From Candidatus Kuenenia stuttgartensis (GTDB taxonomy: Bacteria > Bacteroidota > Bacteroidia > Chitinophagales > Chitinophagaceae), in NCBI GenBank assembly GCA_943330835.2, contig CALQJH020000100.1, forward strand, positions 1-5,989: 5,989 nucleotides of DNA, read 5' to 3'. Position 1 is the first letter of the stretch. Every line of letters begins with the position of its first letter. Both the position numbers and the translations under genes were made by a program. This document shows, piece by piece, positions 5,388-5,989 of the stretch. The notes under the pieces were generated by a model that saw nothing but the letters and a program-made list of their open reading frames with translations, ran no database searches and was not told where the DNA came from.

Positions 5388-5876
5388 ATGAATTATTTTG
5401 AATTATTTGATTTACCCATTTCTCCTAGAGTAGATAAAGGCATCTTAGCCAGAAGGTATTTTGATTTACAGAAAAAAAATCATCCCGACTTTTTCACGAA
5501 TGCCACTGAAAGTGAAAAAGAAGCAGCACTAGATGTATCCGCCGACATTAATAAAGCATTTATCATATTCAAGGACAATCAAAAGACACTCGAATATTTT
5601 TTAACAGTACTGCAAGTGATTTTGCCAAACGAAAAGTACAGTTTACCGAATGCTTTTTTAATGGAGATGATGGAATTCAATGAAGAACTAACAGAAATAG
5701 AGCCGTCAACAGCAATAGAAAGAGTAAATGAATATGAGGAACTATTTTTTAATCAGATTAAAGAAATTATTGAACACTATACCAGCAATACGTCAGAACA
5801 GTCTTTATTAAAAATGAAGGAATATTATTATAAGAAAAAATATTTGCAGCGTATTTTGGATAGGTTGGTTGATTAA
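5388..5876 (+). CDS. hscB: HscB, J-domain co-chaperone for iron-sulfur cluster assembly
   Basis: Cytoplasmic J-protein that delivers the scaffold IscU to the Hsp70 HscA (or a DnaK substitute) and stimulates its ATPase to release nascent Fe-S clusters. The 162 residues are slightly shorter than the 171 of E. coli HscB. The J-domain occupies about 1-70: MNYFELFDLP start, helix II RRYFDLQKKNHPD with the HPD triad at 32-34, then AALDVSADINKAFIIFKD. The C-terminal three-helix domain carries the IscU-binding face. FLMEMMEFNEELTEI (90-104) aligns with FLMEQLELREELDEI in E. coli, keeping Leu91, Met92, Glu96, Glu99 and Glu103, with Met95 in place of Leu. The start is fixed by the conserved N-terminus. 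No isc or suf gene is adjacent. The last codons (Arg-Leu-Val-Asp) and the TAA stop are read from a GGTT-GGTT-GATT-AA repeat. A tRNA-Leu gene lies 27 bp downstream. Confidence 0.93.
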   Translation: MNYFELFDLPISPRVDKGILARRYFDLQKKNHPDFFTNATESEKEAALDVSADINKAFIIFKDNQKTLEYFLTVLQVILPNEKYSLPNAFLMEMMEFNEELTEIEPSTAIERVNEYEELFFNQIKEIIEHYTSNTSEQSLLKMKEYYYKKKYLQRILDRLVD

Positions 5877-5886
5877 TGTATTTTCG
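5855..5886 (+). promoter_or_regulatory. Possible tRNA-Leu promoter overlapping the hscB end
   Basis: TTTG at 5855-5858 and TATTTTCG at 5879-5886 are separated by 20 bp and match the Bacteroidota -33/-7 pattern with one mismatch (C for T) in the -7 box. Transcription would start near 5890, giving a leader of roughly 14 nt before the mature tRNA. Read-through from hscB is the alternative, because no terminator is seen in the 27-bp gap. Confidence 0.33.
5863..5876 (+). repeat. Short NRTT repeat forming the end of hscB
   Basis: GGTTGGTTGATTAA ends exactly at the last base of the hscB TAA stop. The same 14 bases in the form GGTTGGTTGATT also occur after the permease gene at 2103-2114. It codes for the terminal Leu-Val-Asp and part of the preceding Arg. 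It is the shortest copy, recognised mainly because it sits at a gene end like the others. Confidence 0.45.
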
Positions 5887-5903
5887 CATCCCTTATTTTT
5901 ATT

Positions 5904-5987
5904 GCCCAGATGGCGGAATTGGTAGACGCGCTAGACTCAAAATCTGGTTATCGCAAGGTAGTGCAGGTTCGATTCCTGTTCTGGGCA
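5904..5987 (+). tRNA. tRNA-Leu, anticodon CAA (reads UUG)
   Basis: A complete class II tRNA of 84 nt. The acceptor stem GCCCAGA (5904-5910) pairs fully with TCTGGGC (5980-5986), followed by discriminator A, as expected for leucine. The D-arm region reads TGGCGGAATTGGTAGACGCG, as in typical bacterial tRNA-Leu. The anticodon stem CTAGA/TCTGG (one G-U pair) encloses loop CTCAAAA with anticodon CAA at 5938-5940. The long variable arm (5948-5962) forms TATC/GGTA around a GCAA tetraloop. The T-arm GCAGG/CCTGT carries TTCGATT. CCA is not encoded (the sequence continues CG), so it must be added after transcription. Confidence 0.96.
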
Positions 5988-5989
5988 CG

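Overview
The window looks like chromosomal DNA from a member of the Bacteroidota. The DNA is AT-rich, no start codon has a clear Shine-Dalgarno sequence, and there are matches to the TAnnTTTG -7 promoter element typical of this phylum. The protein sequences (RseP ending in an ANGND tail, a two-part FtsX-type permease with no ATPase beside it, a tRNA without encoded CCA) fit too. A Chitinophaga/Sphingobacteria-type relative is my best guess, from general likeness only.

Layout. Positions 1-723 (+) hold the C-terminal part of the intramembrane protease RseP. Positions 848-2092 (+) encode a MacB/FtsX-type ABC transporter permease. Positions 2170-3210 (+) encode TsaD, and 3270-3989 (+) the tRNA adenine-N6 methyltransferase TrmN6. 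A convergent gap of about 130 bp full of repeats follows. Positions 4119-5324 (-) encode an alanine dehydrogenase/PNT-type protein that most resembles lysine-2-oxoglutarate reductase / saccharopine dehydrogenase. Divergent from it, 5388-5876 (+) encode the iron-sulfur co-chaperone HscB. A complete tRNA-Leu(CAA) ends the window at 5904-5987.

The gene content is mostly housekeeping: envelope stress proteolysis, transport, tRNA modification, amino-acid metabolism and Fe-S assembly. TsaD and TrmN6 both modify adenosine 37 next to the anticodon, but in different tRNAs, so their adjacency makes functional sense. I see no defence system, prophage, insertion sequence or CRISPR array.

The most unusual feature is outside the genes. 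A degenerate repeat with a 4-base period (NRTT units such as GGTT, AGTT, GATT) sits at or just past the 3' end of most genes, nearly always in the sense of the gene it follows. In three genes it supplies the stop codon and the last few codons. In two intergenic regions it accompanies a second short motif (TTAACCACATAG / TTAACCCCAGAG-like). The distribution suggests a dispersed repeat family attached to gene ends; what it does is unknown.
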